DNA of 64,000 nt, taken from Pyrus communis (taxonomy: Eukaryota > Streptophyta > Magnoliopsida > Rosales > Rosaceae). Position 1 is the first letter of the stretch; every line of letters begins with the position of its first letter. Below the pieces are notes generated by a model. That model was not told the origin of the DNA. It was given only the letters and a program-made list of their open reading frames with translations, and made no database searches. Location of the stretch: NCBI RefSeq assembly GCF_963583255.1, contig NC_084818.1:12836222-12900221 (forward strand), given 5' to 3'. A program made the translations under genes and the position numbers. Shown here one piece after another: positions 1-10,606 of this stretch.

Positions 1-2274
1 ATCAGCGTGAGCATTGAACAAGACCAAGAAGAGCCTAAACCCTCCCCTCGGATGTCAGTCTTCGATAGGATGAGCCATTCAAGCTCCAGAACTTCAGTGC
101 TTAATCGCATTGGTGGTCAAGACCGAACCTCTGTCTTCAAGAGGCTTAACGCACCGACATCCCAAAGCTCTGTTTTTGAAAGGTTATTAAAGCTTAAGAA
201 ACAAAGCAACACAGTTATCTCTCCTCTGCGACGATCAGCTTCAGAAAAATTTGAAGATAATGAGAAGCCTTTTGGAAAGAGGAAGACAACACCAAAGGAA
301 GAAAAGCTCGATGGGTTAGGAGAAAAAGACAACGTTCGAAGCTTGATTCCTTCAAGGATGAAGCGCCAAGCAATCCTAGAGGTCGACACAAAAGGACCAC
401 TGAAGGTAAGGAGGCGCATCATCGTCCACACTGGCAAATCTTCATGCCAACAAACCCAAGAGAACGGCACTGAAGAGGAGATCCAAGATGTTTTCTACAT
501 CACGGTTCAAGAAGGTAAAGAAGATGAAAGCCCGAGGAAATACTCAGAGTCCCTACTCTCCGACGCTGATCCGAGCGGCAGTACAACCATGCAAGTCATG
601 ACCACTGGAGCAACTTCAATCGAGGAGCAGCTAGCTCGGATGAATGAAGCAATCGCAAAGCTCACACGGACTGTGGAAGAGAAGGACTTGCAGATTGCTG
701 CACTTGTCAACCAACTAGATGCGCTGCCCGACGTGAAAGTCGACCCAAATGTTGGCCTTTTAAAGAAAGAAGTCGACGAAGAAGAGGAGCCACCAGCGGA
801 GAAAGTTGAAGAGAAGCCGAAGCTAGACCAAGCAACGACATTCATGGGATCTCTTTCTATCCAGCAGCTACAGGAGATGATCGCAAACACTATCAAGACA
901 CAGTACGAAGGAAGCTCGCATGACTTCGTACTGTACTCAAAGCCTTACTCCAAGAAGATTGATGCTTTGAAGATGCCACGGGGTTATCAGCCCCCAAAAT
1001 TCATGCAGTTCGATGGAAAAGGCAACCCGAAGCAACATGTCGCCCATTTCGTTGAAACTTGCAACAATGCTGGGACAGAGGGAGACTACCTCGTCAAACA
1101 GTTCGTGCGTTCGCTGAAAAGTAACGCTTTTGACTGGTACACTGACCTCGAACCTGAGTCTATCAACAGTTGGGACCAGCTAGAAAGAGAATTCCTCAAC
1201 CGTTTCTACAGCACTCGTCGTACTGTAAGCATGCTAGAGCTGACCAGTACGAAACAATGGAGAGATGAACCTGTCGTCGACTACATAAATAAATGGCGTT
1301 CATTAAGTCTGGATTGCAAAGATCGACTTTCTGAAACCTCTGCCATTGAGATGTGCGTTCAAAGCATGCAGTGGGGACTACACTACATCCTTCAAGGCAT
1401 CAAACCACGAACATTTGAGGAGTTAGCCACCCGCGCCCATGATATGGAGTTAAGCATCACCCGTCATGGGAAGAAAGAACAGATCGCCGACTATAAGAAT
1501 GACAAAGTTTTGGGGCCAAAGGTGGATAAGGCTACGTGGAAACCCACCAAGGAAGCAATGACGATCAACACAACTCCAGTCAAAATCCATACACGAAGCA
1601 AGGCGATTCAAACCGAAGCTTTTCGTGATCAAGAGATACGTAGACGCAATTTGAAGGAGCTTGCGGAGAAGACTTATCCATTCCCCGACTCTGACGTGGT
1701 TGCCATGTTGAAAGACTTGCTTGACAAAAAGGTGATCGACCTACCTGAGTGCAAACGGCCAAAAGATATGAACCGTACTGACATTCCAAGGTACTGTAAA
1801 TTCCACCGCTTCATTAGTCATCCGACGGAAAAGTGCTTTGTGCTAAAAGATCTCATCATGAAGTTGGCTCAGAAAGGGATCATCGAGCTAGATCTTAATG
1901 ATGTGGTGAAGTCAAACTATACCACCGTCACTTCTGGCTCTTTGAACTCAAAATCTTCACCTCAACCGTTGGGGGCATGCTCCAAAACCATGTCAGTCAA
2001 GTCAAGTGAAGTTGAAGGATGGACTTATGTCACTCCAAAGAAAATGCACAAGAAACATAGGTCTCCTCCACAAGTTCACCAATCAGAAAGGGGGCAAAGC
2101 AGCTACCGTCAACCTTCAAAGCTACATGAAAGTGTTGAGGATGATGAAGTTATGACACAAAGATCGTCCGTTGCCATCACGATGCGCGATTTCTTCCCCA
2201 AAGACTTCTTCAATCACTCAGTCAAGACTCCTTGCTATAAAGATTGCAAGGAATGCCTCTCTAAGATCGTTTGA
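1..2274 (+). CDS. Ty3/gypsy-type gag polyprotein, open at the left edge
   Basis: The frame is open to base 1, so the true start lies outside the window. It runs about 755 codons to TGA at 2272-2274. The first 60 residues carry four copies of a short (T/S)SV(F/L)xR(L/M/I) motif (SVFDRM, SVLNRI, SVFKRL, SVFERL). A central retrotransposon gag core follows (about residues 330-480, with [19 protein letters not shown] and a [11 protein letters not shown] stretch). Near residue 595 is a degenerate zinc-knuckle-like [15 protein letters not shown] coiled-coil-like acidic stretch lies before the core. Known family role: capsid/nucleocapsid of a plant LTR retrotransposon. No protease, reverse transcriptase or integrase follows it, so the element is non-autonomous or rearranged. 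The frame has no internal stop, which suggests a fairly recent copy. Confidence 0.85.
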   Translation: MSVSIEQDQEEPKPSPRMSVFDRMSHSSSRTSVLNRIGGQDRTSVFKRLNAPTSQSSVFERLLKLKKQSNTVISPLRRSASEKFEDNEKPFGKRKTTPKEEKLDGLGEKDNVRSLIPSRMKRQAILEVDTKGPLKVRRRIIVHTGKSSCQQTQENGTEEEIQDVFYITVQEGKEDESPRKYSESLLSDADPSGSTTMQVMTTGATSIEEQLARMNEAIAKLTRTVEEKDLQIAALVNQLDALPDVKVDPNVGLLKKEVDEEEEPPAEKVEEKPKLDQATTFMGSLSIQQLQEMIANTIKTQYEGSSHDFVLYSKPYSKKIDALKMPRGYQPPKFMQFDGKGNPKQHVAHFVETCNNAGTEGDYLVKQFVRSLKSNAFDWYTDLEPESINSWDQLEREFLNRFYSTRRTVSMLELTSTKQWRDEPVVDYINKWRSLSLDCKDRLSETSAIEMCVQSMQWGLHYILQGIKPRTFEELATRAHDMELSITRHGKKEQIADYKNDKVLGPKVDKATWKPTKEAMTINTTPVKIHTRSKAIQTEAFRDQEIRRRNLKELAEKTYPFPDSDVVAMLKDLLDKKVIDLPECKRPKDMNRTDIPRYCKFHRFISHPTEKCFVLKDLIMKLAQKGIIELDLNDVVKSNYTTVTSGSLNSKSSPQPLGACSKTMSVKSSEVEGWTYVTPKKMHKKHRSPPQVHQSERGQSSYRQPSKLHESVEDDEVMTQRSSVAITMRDFFPKDFFNHSVKTPCYKDCKECLSKIV

Positions 2275-2279
2275 CAAAT

Positions 2280-2632
2280 TCCAAAAGCTCATCGTTCGCA
2301 CGAGCCTAAAAGGCGATAACCACAAGCTCCTCGTTCGCACGAGCCTAAAAGGTGACAACCAAAAGCTCCTTGTCTGCATGAGCTGAAACTGCAACGGCAC
2401 CAAAAGCTTCTTGTCTGCACGAGTTGAAACTGCAAACGACACCAAAAGCTCCTCGTTCGCACGAGCCTAAAAGGTGACAACCTTAAGCTCCTTGTCTGCA
2501 TGAGCTGAAACTGCAACGGCACCAAAAGCTCCTTGTCTGCACGAGTTGAAACTGCAAACGACACCAAAAGCTCCTCGTCCGCACGAGCCTAAAAGGTGAC
2601 AACAAACGCTCCTGGCCCGCAAGAGCATAAAT
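2280..2632. repeat. Higher-order tandem repeat with hairpin units
   Basis: Units of about 39-41 bp follow the gag stop directly. Type A has CTCGTTCGCACGAGCCTAAA and a GGTGACAACC tail. Type B has CTTGTCTGCATGAGCTGAAA and a GCAACGGCACC tail. A and B alternate so that a 121-bp block repeats (compare 2369 with 2490). Each unit centres on a short palindrome (CTCGT...ACGAG). The array sits between gag and the 3' part of the element, where related non-autonomous elements often carry minisatellites. Confidence 0.85.
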
Positions 2633-2939
2633 TGTGTACGGCAAAATCATCATCAAAACCATCACTCATTCGAACTACGTTATGACTTGATCTCTTCTTT
2701 GGAAGAGTACGTAGGCAACTTGAAACTTCAAAACTTCAAGTACAGTCACATCAAAATAAATAAATAAATATTTCATTAAAGAAAGTCAATTTTATTACAA
2801 AAGAAAAGAAAAGAAAAAAAAATACATATGTTACTATGTATTAGAAAAAAAAAATATATATTCTCTATCCAAAAAAAAAAAAAAAAAAAAAATTATACAT
2901 GTTAAAGTGGGTTTGCCTACACTTAAGACCCATGCCAAC
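2633..2939 (+). other. 3' untranslated part of the gag element, A-rich
   Basis: The stretch holds the motif GAGTACGTAGGCAAC near 2705 and then long A-rich runs at 2760-2895. It ends near GGGTTTGCCTACACTT at 2908-2923, which on the minus strand reads TGTAGGCA, the same first eight bases as the LTR-like block ending at 9014. No gene was seen. An LTR boundary is possible here but was not proven. Confidence 0.4.
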
Positions 2940-3767
2940 TTAAAGAAACAGAAGTTGAAGTCCACAAAAAGGAGCAGCCCAAATCCAGGCCCAAGCCATG
3001 CCCTCAACCCGCAATCCCTCTACTTTCTGTAGAATAGGTTTCTTCAATCGCCAAACAGCCATGGCCGACGAAGCCAAAGCCAAAGGCAACGCCGCTTTCT
3101 CTGAAGACACCACCCTCACCTTCACAACTCTGGCGAAGTCCTCTTCTTCTCCGGCCACCTGATTGGGGGTTAACTCAGCAACCCACACCTGATTGGGAGG
3201 CATCGAAGATAGATCATTCGAGACCTCAATACTTGGTGGAACGCTAGAGGACCCAGGAAAAATGTGCCTCTGGAAGAAAGCCGAAAGCCTTTGACGGTCA
3301 CGTTGGATTCGACCTTCAAATTCTTGCAGCTCATCAAGCTTCCTCTTCATACCCATCGAATAGTTATTTGCAAGCACATGCAAACTTCTATTCTCGTGCT
3401 TAAGCTGTTTGATCTCTTGCTTAAGAGTTTCCACCTCCGCCATCAATGATTCCACTTGACGGGATCGAGCAAGTAGGCGTTGGCCCATGTTGGACACAGA
3501 GCCTGCACACTAAACACTGAGAGCGAGGGACTCTTGAACGGCCAACTCATCGGACCGTCCTGAAAGCAGCCTACTATCCTTAGGAGTGAGGAGGTTCCTA
3601 GCTACTATCGTAGCTGTTGTTGCGTCCTTCATCACAGAATCTTCACCTGTCAAATGGCCATTAGAAGATAAGAAAGAAGGGCACCATACATTTACCTGAC
3701 GCGGCGCACTCGGATCATTGCTGAGACTCAAATCTAAGCACATGTTAGACGGGTTAGTCATTGTCAA
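2940..3767 (-). pseudogene. Retroelement coiled-coil ORF, copy 1
   Basis: Minus-strand frame with ATG at 3761 and an N-terminus NPSNMCLDLSLSNDPSAPRQ. A Q-to-stop change (TAG at 3510-3512) splits it from the downstream part, which continues in the same frame. That part has a heptad-like coiled coil (MGQRLLARSRQVESLMAEVE, KQEIKQLKHENRSL, MKRKLDELQEFEGRIQRDRQ). The last ~80 codons of the frame (antisense to the HOP scrap) are unlike the other two copies and are foreign sequence. I recognise this ORF from memory as a common accessory or LARD-type ORF of Rosaceae LTR elements; its function is unknown. Confidence 0.65.
3061..3162 (+). pseudogene. Captured fragment of HOP/STI1 co-chaperone first exon
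   Basis: ATG at 3061 opens a 33-codon frame whose first 14 residues read MADEAKAKGNAAFS, the characteristic N-terminus of plant Hsp70-Hsp90 organizing proteins (start of the first TPR motif). After Ser14 the reading no longer resembles the family (EDTTLTFTTLAK) and a TGA follows at 3160-3162. The real protein is several hundred residues long, so only the start of exon 1 is present. The upstream 2960-3060 may be its 5' UTR. It lies antisense inside the C-terminal extension of the coiled-coil ORF copy at 2940-3767. Inference: a gene scrap captured by, or recombined into, a retroelement. Confidence 0.7.
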
Positions 3768-4862
3768 AGGGTTAAAAGAGAAAGATGGATGGAGTAAAAT
3801 CAGAAAGGGCCGAAGACGATTTTCACAAACGGACGATCTTCAAAGTGTGCATGTTGAAGGTGATCGATACCTCTATAAAAAGCCAAGGCGACACGACCAC
3901 CGATTCAAAAAAACCGGATTTTCCTGCGTGAAGTTCGGCGACGCTTTCGCGGCTTTTCAGATAACGCGTTCAACTTTGTCAAAAGATCTCTGACAAAGTT
4001 GAAAACACGTGAAGGTTATCATCCCAACTACGCGCCTTTGCCAACAAGCGTGGTGACAGAGCCGCACCCGTGCTACTTTTTCGAAGAGACGCTCGCTCAG
4101 AAATCGAAGAGACGCTTGTTAAAAAATAGAAGAGACGTTTGTCGACAAGGGTAAAAGAACAGTACCACCACTTGCTATTGGGAAATCCCTATATATGTCG
4201 ACCTTCATCTTTTATGGCAAGGCAGACCTGAAGAAAATGCCCAACTCTTCCTCACCTTTGAGGGCGCACTCCCAGCAAAGCCTAGCCTTGCTCCTCCGTC
4301 TTCTCTCGAACTCGGCCTGGGTTTTCACCCACAAACCTAGCCTTGCAGAGCACCATATATATAAAAAAAAAAAAAAAAAAATGATGCATGCTACTATTAG
4401 CAAGTCAAAAGAAAAAAAGGAAAAGAGGAAGCAATAATGATGTTGGGAAGTAATGATGAAAGTAAAGAAAGAAAAAAAAAAAAAAAAACATCTTTAGTAG
4501 ATCAGTGCCACCGAAAGCAAAAAAATAAAATAAATTAAAATAATAAAATAAAGTAAAAGGAAATGATGATGTTGGGAAGTAATGATGAAAGTAAAGAATA
4601 AAAAAAATATTAAAAAAAAAAAAAAAAAAAAAACATCTTTGGTGGATCAGCGCCACCGAAAGCAAAAAATAAAATAAAAAAAAAAAAAAAAAATCTTTGG
4701 TGGATCAGCGCCACCGAAAAAAAAAAAAAAAATCTTGGTGATATATATGTTTTATCTGTATTTAGCACAATACACTGAATAAAATAAAGCATTTCATTGA
4801 TCTCCGAGAAATTACAAGTGCGTACAAAAAAAAAAAAAAAAAAAAAAAAAAAGATGAAGCTT

Positions 4863-5567
4863 TCACAAAGGATGTTCACGTTTACTTGGCAAAACTCTAG
4901 GAGCGGGGAGCATCAGAGTGGGAGGCATCGAAGATAGATCATTCGATGCCTCAATACTTGGTGGAACGCTAGAGGACCCAGGAAAAATGTGCCTCTGGAA
5001 GAAAGCCGAAAGCCTTTGACGGTCACGTTGGATTCGACCTTCAGATTCTTGCAGCTCATCAAGCTTCCTCTTCATGTGTTTAAGCTGTTTGATCTCTTAC
5101 TTAAGAGTTTCCACCTCCGCCATCAATGATTCCACTTGACGGGATCGAGCAAGTAGGCGTTGGCCCATGTTGGACACAGAGCCTGCACACTGAACACTGA
5201 GAGCGAGGGACTCTTGAACGGCCAACTCATCGGACCGTCCTGAAAGCAGCCTACTATCCTTAGGAGTGAGGAGGTTCCTAGCTACTATCGTAGTTGTTGT
5301 TGCGTCCTTCATCACAGAATCTTCACCTGTCAAAGGGCCATTAGAAGATAAGAAAGAAGGGCAATGCCCCCACTTCAAGGCGCGTCGTAGACATGTGCTT
5401 GTTACGTGTAGAAGATGCGTTTTGAAGTCCCTTAATGTAGATGTCAACTCAAGGGCCGTCGGGACTTGATCTTGAATTGGGCTGGAAATTTCTTCAAGGG
5501 CCATCGAGACTTGATCTTGAGTTGGACTGGAAGATTTTCTGGTTTCCTCCAATTGTTGATTTTCCAC
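4863..5567 (-). pseudogene. Retroelement coiled-coil ORF, copy 2, with a different 5' end
   Basis: The minus-strand frame from about 5567 begins MENQQLEETRKSSSPTQDQV and has a repeated SSPTQDQVSMALEE / SSPIQDQVPTALEL module. It then joins at about 5362 the SFLSSNGPLTGEDSVMKDAT sequence shared with copies 1 and 3. Just before the join the minus strand reads GAAGTGGGGGCA, which looks like a polypurine tract. The copy has a stop in the coiled coil (TAA at 5098-5100) and an internal deletion relative to copy 1 (jump at about 5075). Inference: a recombinant of two retroelement segments. Confidence 0.6.
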
Positions 5568-6744
5568 AGGCTTAATTTTGAACTGGGCTGGAGGATTCTT
5601 TTGGTTTCCTCCAATCGTTGATTTTCCTTTGTGCTACTCTTGAACTGGGCAGCAGGATTCTTTTGGTCTCCCTCGAAGGTCTGAGCTTACTCTTTTTTTT
5701 CTGTTTCTTTGTTCAATCTCTCCAATTCGTATTGAAGAGGGTTAGAGGATAGCTCAGCATATGCAGTTGTTGCTTGTCTTTACATGCTTCAATGTATCAT
5801 TTTCACTTGCCTTACTTGCTCCCCTTTGCAGAAGTGGTCCCTTCTCTGAAAGTGTATCAACCGTTGAAGATGACTACTCGAGAGCAACGCTAGGTAAGCA
5901 ACCAGGAAATAGATTCCAGGCAGTCGGTTCCAGATCGGAAGACTTACTCCAAGTGCCGGCTGATTGCTTCTTTCACTTTGCCATGCGAGTAAGAACAAGG
6001 ACAAAGAAAAAAATAGGGAAAGAGCATGATATGAGATACTTTTGCTTTTGACCTTGATAATATGAGATACCTTTGCTTTTGAAGAAGCGGCGAATAGATC
6101 AGCACATGTATTTGTTGTGCATGTCTCCACATGCTTCAATCTACCGTTTCCTCCTGGGTCATCTGTACTCCAGACATCTGGTATCTTCTTTGAGGAAGAA
6201 GAAAAAATTGAGTATTTCGAAAGGCTTTGCTGGGAGTGCGCCCTCAGAGGTAAGGAAGAGTTGGGCATTTTCTTCAGGTCTGCCTTGCCATAAAAGATGA
6301 AGGTCGACATATATAGGGATTTCCCAATAGCAAGTGGTGGTACTGTTCTTTTACCCTTGTCGACAAACGTCTCTTCTATTTTTGAACAAGCGTCTCTTCG
6401 ATTTCTGAGCGAGCGCCTCTTCGAAAAAGTAGTCACGGGTGCGGCTCTGTCACCACGCTTGTTGGCAAAGGCGCGTAGTTGGGATGATAACCTTCACGTG
6501 TTTTCAACTTTGTCAGAGATCTTTTGACAAAGTTGAACGCGTTATCTGAAAAGCTGCGAAAGCGTCGCCGAACTTCACGCAGGAAAATCCGGTTTTTTTT
6601 AATCGGTGGTCGTGTCGCCTTGGCTTTTTATAGAGGTATCGATCACCTCCAACATGCACACTTTGAAGATCGCCCGTTTGTGAAAATCGTCTTCGGCCCT
6701 TTCTGATTTTACTCCATCCACCTTTCTCTTTTAACACTTTGACA

Positions 6745-7362
6745 ATGGCTAACCCGTCTAACATTTGCTTAGATTTGAGTCTCAGCAGTGATCCGAGTGC
6801 GCCGCGTCAGGTAAATGTATGGTGCCCTTCTTTCTTATCTTCTAATGGCCCTTTGACAGGTGAAGATTCTGTGATGAAGGACGCAACAACAGCTACGATA
6901 GTAACTAGGAACCTCCTCACTCCTAAGGATAGTAGGCTGCTTTCAGGACGGTCCGATGAGTTGGCCGTTCAAGAGTCTTTCGCTCTCAGTGTTCAGTGTG
7001 CATGCTCTGTGTCCAACATGGGCCAACGCCTACTTGTTCGATCCCGTCAAGTGGAATCATTGATGGCGGAGGTGGAAACTCTTAAGTAAGAGATCAAACA
7101 GCTTAAGCACGAGAATAGAAGTTTGCATGTGCTTGCAAATAACTATTCGATGGGTATGAAGAGGAAGCTTGATGAGCTGCAAGAATCTGAAGGTCGAATC
7201 CAACGTGACCATCAAAGGCTTTCGGCTTTCTTCCAGAGGCACATTTTTCCTGGGTCCTTTAACGTTCCACCAAGTATTGAGGCCTCGAATGATCTATCTT
7301 CGATGCCTCCCGCTCCTAGAGTTTTGCCAAGTAATGGGGCTTCACGTGAACATCCTTTGTGA
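6745..7362 (+). pseudogene. Retroelement coiled-coil ORF, copy 3
   Basis: Plus-strand copy starting at ATG 6745 (MANPSNICLDLSLSSDPSAP). It runs open for about 114 codons to TAA at 7087-7089, the same stop position as in copy 2. The frame continues beyond the stop through the coiled coil (HENRSLHVLANN, MKRKLDELQESEGRIQRDHQ) to a TGA at 7360-7362. It is the mirror image of copies 1 and 2. The upstream 6200-6744 contains a TATA-like CATATATAGGG at about 6308, which is the probable promoter of the unit. Confidence 0.65.
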
Positions 7363-7935
7363 AAGCTTCATCTTTTTTTTTTTTTTTTTTTTTTTTTGTA
7401 CGTACTTGTAATTTCTCGGAGATCAATGGACATGTTTTATTTTATTCAGTGTATTGTGCTAAATACAGATAAAACATATATATCACCAAGATTTTTTTTT
7501 TTATTTATTTTATTTTTTGCTTTCGGTGGCGCTGATCCACCAAAGATGTTTTTTTTTTTTAATATTTTTTTTATTCTTTACTTTCATCATTACTTCCCAA
7601 CATCATCATTTCCTTTTATTTTATTTTATTATTTTTATTATTTTATTTTATTTTATTTTTTTGCTTTCGGTGGCACTGATCCACCAAATATGTTTTTTTT
7701 TAATTTTTTTTAATTTTTAATTTTTTTTTTCCTTACTTTCATCATTACTTCCCAACATCATCATTACTTCCTCTTTTCCTTTTTTCTTTTGACTTGCTAA
7801 TAGTAGCATGCATCTTTTTTTTTTTTTTTTTTTTTTTTTTATATATATATATGGTGCTCTGCAAGGCTAGGTTTGTGGGTGAAAACCCAGACCGAGTTCG
7901 AGAGAAGACGGAGGAGGAAGGGGTGTCCGTGCTGC

Positions 7936-9014
7936 TGAAGCTGATCGGTAGAAGGAGAGGGCTCGCAGAGGAGGACGAAGATGAATAGAAAGCTGGAGTC
8001 GAGCTTGGAGGTAGTGCAAAGCGTCGAGCTTCACGATCGGCTAGTCGTTTGACAGCGGTCGTTGAAGTTCTTCTCCAATTCAAATGCAGCAGCAGAGGCA
8101 AGAAGATGGATGAGGTCTTTGGGTGTGAGTTGACAAACTTTGGTTTTGTTGATCACATTCAAAGGCAGCAGCCATGTCGTACATACTCTGAAGCAAGTTG
8201 CTGTCTTGTTGGTCAGAGACCAAGATTTTGACAGAGAATTGAAGAGGCCGCCTGTGAAGTTGTTCGAAAACAGCATCGGCTTAAAGAGCCAGCCAAAACT
8301 CTCGAAGTCAACTTCAACTTGCATTTGATGATGATTGTGAACTTCCATGCAACTGTTGCCGCTGTGCTGGCGGGCAGAAGGGGATGAGCAGCTTGGAGTT
8401 GCAGGGAGACAGCTACAGTGCCGCCTCGTTGAAAGGAGTCCTTGGAGGCGAAAGCAACTCGAAGGTGAACCCGTCAGACTTCTTCACCGTCATGTCCGTG
8501 CACGACAAGTAGACGTTGTTGTTGTTGCAACCGTTGATTAAACGCACCGCCGTCGTCACCGTCATGATTGTGATCATCAAGGTCGTCGTCCATGGGGAAA
8601 CACCGCCATGTTTGATTCGGCGATTGAGAACCGATTGGGGCTTGACCTTGAAGGAGGATTTGACGAAGAACGAAGAGTGTTTTCTTGATCCTTCGGGATT
8701 TGCTTGAGAGCTTTAGAGTTTCAAGGCTTCAAGGTTTTGGTGTGATGTAAATTCCCTTCTTTCTTTCTTCCCCCAAAATGAATGCCTTGGCTTCCTATTT
8801 ATAGAATTCCAAAACTTGATTTTTGGATTTAAATAATCAGATGAAATAAATTATTTCTGCCAGGTATTGACACGTGTCCTATTTGATGACTTTTCCAATT
8901 TATTTCGATTTTTCGTTGAGTCACACGCTACATGTAAAATTTATGTGACACGTGAGCGTTGAAATTTTAATTATTGGTCAACATTCATTTCACCGAAATT
9001 TCGATGCCTACACT
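7936..9014 (-). mobile_element. LTR-like block, minus orientation
   Basis: On the minus strand the block starts TGTAGGCATCGAAATTTCGG at 9014, has CACGTG-type boxes (8870-8960) and a TATA box (CTATAAATAGG, complement of 8794-8804). It then runs into a leader toward 7870. This is the layout of a 5' LTR of a retroelement transcribed leftward. The LTR 3' boundary and primer-binding site were not located. A 105-codon open frame at 8031-8348 on the minus strand is unrecognised and has no sign of being a gene. Confidence 0.55.
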
Positions 9015-9700
9015 AATATAAAGGTCTCTCACACTAGGCTTGTTAATAGAGTATACTTATGTAGAAAATCATTAAGGGAAACCCGAGAACAATAGACAGG
9101 ACAGCATTCAAGTTATAAAACCTCATATCTTCAAACCAAACTGTTCAAGAAAACATTTCACTGCAAAGCCTGCTCAAGTCAAGACAAAAGTAGGTAATCA
9201 TATCAAGCAGATCTTAATCGAATTCTCTAAATTATATTAAACCCTGGGTTTCATGGGTTTTCCTTCATGTTCGAGCATAGTCAATTTCTGAATCCTTCAT
9301 CACAACCTGTGCCAGCATCTTCTAAATCATTCAAAACTCTCTTCTCGTAACAATCTGTATCTACAACCCCTTACATTAACCTAAGTTTACTATTTTCTCA
9401 ATGTTCCCAAGTCAAGTCAACCACTCAACATTTTAAAACAACAGCCTCCCAGCCACAATTGACAAACCTACAATCCTAAACCACAATGGCGATCTTTGAC
9501 CCTGATTCGAATCAGTAATGCCCACAATCCGATACATGTATAAAATCCACTATAACCATGGGAAAAAAAAAATCAGCTGACAATTTCTCCATATCTATCT
9601 GAAAGGTGTGCTTAATTTCACAAATTGAAAATCTAAACCTTTACTAAGTCCAAACAATTCATAAGAGACTCAGTTCAGTCAAGTAAAGAGTGCATTCGGG
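9015..9700. other. No exon seen; possibly intron of the gene at 9849-10031
   Basis: AT-rich single-copy-looking sequence on both strands. A second exon for the small membrane protein was sought on the minus strand and not found. Confidence 0.4.
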
Positions 9701-9848
9701 TCCTAACAATTTGACAATCCAAGATCCAAAACTTCACCTTCCTTAGGTTTCCTACATTTTCTCAGGAACTAAACAGAAATCTAAAATTTTGACGGAAAAA
9801 TAGAAAAACAGAAACAGATAGCGATGAGTTGAGGTGATTGAGAAAGAC

Positions 9849-10031
9849 CTCGAGCTCGGCAGATTTCATGGCGATAGGAATACAGACAAGGAAGATGCCG
9901 GCCATGGCGATAGCGGTGTTGCGCTTCCAGTGCTTGGGCCTACAGTACGGCCCACCACTCATACTCCACACCTTGGCCCTGAAATCGCCGCCGTGGGCTC
10001 CATCTCCGTGTGCGTGCTCACCTCCTCCCAT
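9849..10031 (-). CDS. Exon 1 of a small conserved plant membrane protein
   Basis: ATG at 10029-10031 starts 61 codons ending SAELE at a splice donor (GAG|GTCTTT, GT at 9848-9847). The peptide opens MGGGEHAHGDGAHGG, continues FRAKVWSMSGGPYCRPKHW and then has one hydrophobic helix (AIAMAGIFLVCIPIAM, about residues 41-56). I recognise the exon as that of a family of roughly 70-85 residue plant proteins, which some annotations call ATP synthase E chain-like; that label is from memory and uncertain. A 5' UTR intron is plausible on the minus strand (donor CACTCAG|GTTCGT near 10196, acceptor GGCAACAG near 10066). The second exon is not present between this donor and the LTR-like block at 9014, so it lies beyond the retroelement cluster or has been lost. 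Confidence 0.65.
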
Positions 10032-10040
10032 GCTCGATCA

Positions 10041-10097
10041 CAGATCTCTCTCTCTCTCTCTATCTGTTGCCGCAAAAAATTGAAACTCTAATCAGCT

Positions 10098-10131
<34 letters not shown>
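10041..10131. repeat. (CT)n and (AT)n microsatellites
   Basis: A CT run at about 10042-10062 and an AT run at about 10100-10131. Both sit in the 5' UTR/intron of the small membrane protein gene. Confidence 0.9.
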
Positions 10132-10134
<3 letters not shown>

Positions 10135-10488
10135 GTATGTATAGATTCTGTGTGCGAATTGAAGGATTGGGGGTTTTGGTTGAAAGTAAACGAACCTGAG
10201 TGAAAGGGTTGTGGAGTTCGATTCAGGGGAAGAAGAAGAAGATGATGACAAAGAGCTGCGTTAGGCTGCTCAGTCTCAGCGTTAAGGGCTTTTAAGGCCC
10301 AAATGTCTTTAAGGCTTTTAAAGCTCAAATTTCTTTGAGGCTTTCAAGGCCCACGTGTTTGGTACTTTCAGGCCCAAATGGGTAGGGTTGCGATCGAGTT
10401 GTGTCATGTCGTGTTTATTCTCGTTCAGAACTAGTAAGAAAATGATTTCTTAACACTCTTTTTCTCTTTGTGCAAACCCCTGTTTAAA

Positions 10489-10606
10489 AGCTCATTTAGA
10501 AGTACTTTTAAAATAACTGAAAGTATTTTTAAAGTACTTTTGAAACTCAAAATCAATTTCATGAAAAACACTTTCAATTATTTTAAAAGTACTTCCAAAC
10601 GATCCC
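10489..10606. mobile_element. MITE, short TIR family (copy 1)
   Basis: The ends AGCTCATTTAGAAGTACTTT and AAAAGTACTTCCAAACGATC are imperfect inverted repeats. The same family is at 52382-52576 and as a half copy at 60221-60300. The preceding 10260-10380 holds several repeats of a short CTTTTAAGGC(CCAAATG) motif. Nothing coding was seen in 10607-11150. Confidence 0.65.

Larger units (their letters stand above)
2940..7935. repeat. Inverted and tandem repeat of a non-autonomous LTR unit
   Basis: Reading by eye, 3768-4290 is the reverse complement of about 6200-6738, 2940-3767 of 6739-7362, and 4290-4862 of 7363-7930. Landmarks include TTTGTCAGAGATCTTTTGAC at 6509 against its complement at 3977, and GGTGCTCTGCAAGGCTAGG at 7852 against 4336-4354. 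The left arm is a tandem of the tail of copy 2 and the promoter plus ORF of copy 1, so the unit is continuous there. The region between the arms (5570-6200) holds diverged pieces. Both arms contain long A or T runs and the box GCTTTCGGTGGCGCTGATCC. Confidence 0.75.

Noticed and set aside
8031..8348. 105-codon minus-strand frame as a gene
   Set aside because: It lies in a retroelement leader, has no domain I recognise, and overlapping frames on the other strand are equally open.
9838..10091. Plus-strand frames of 81-85 codons
   Set aside because: They are antisense to the recognised exon of the small membrane protein.
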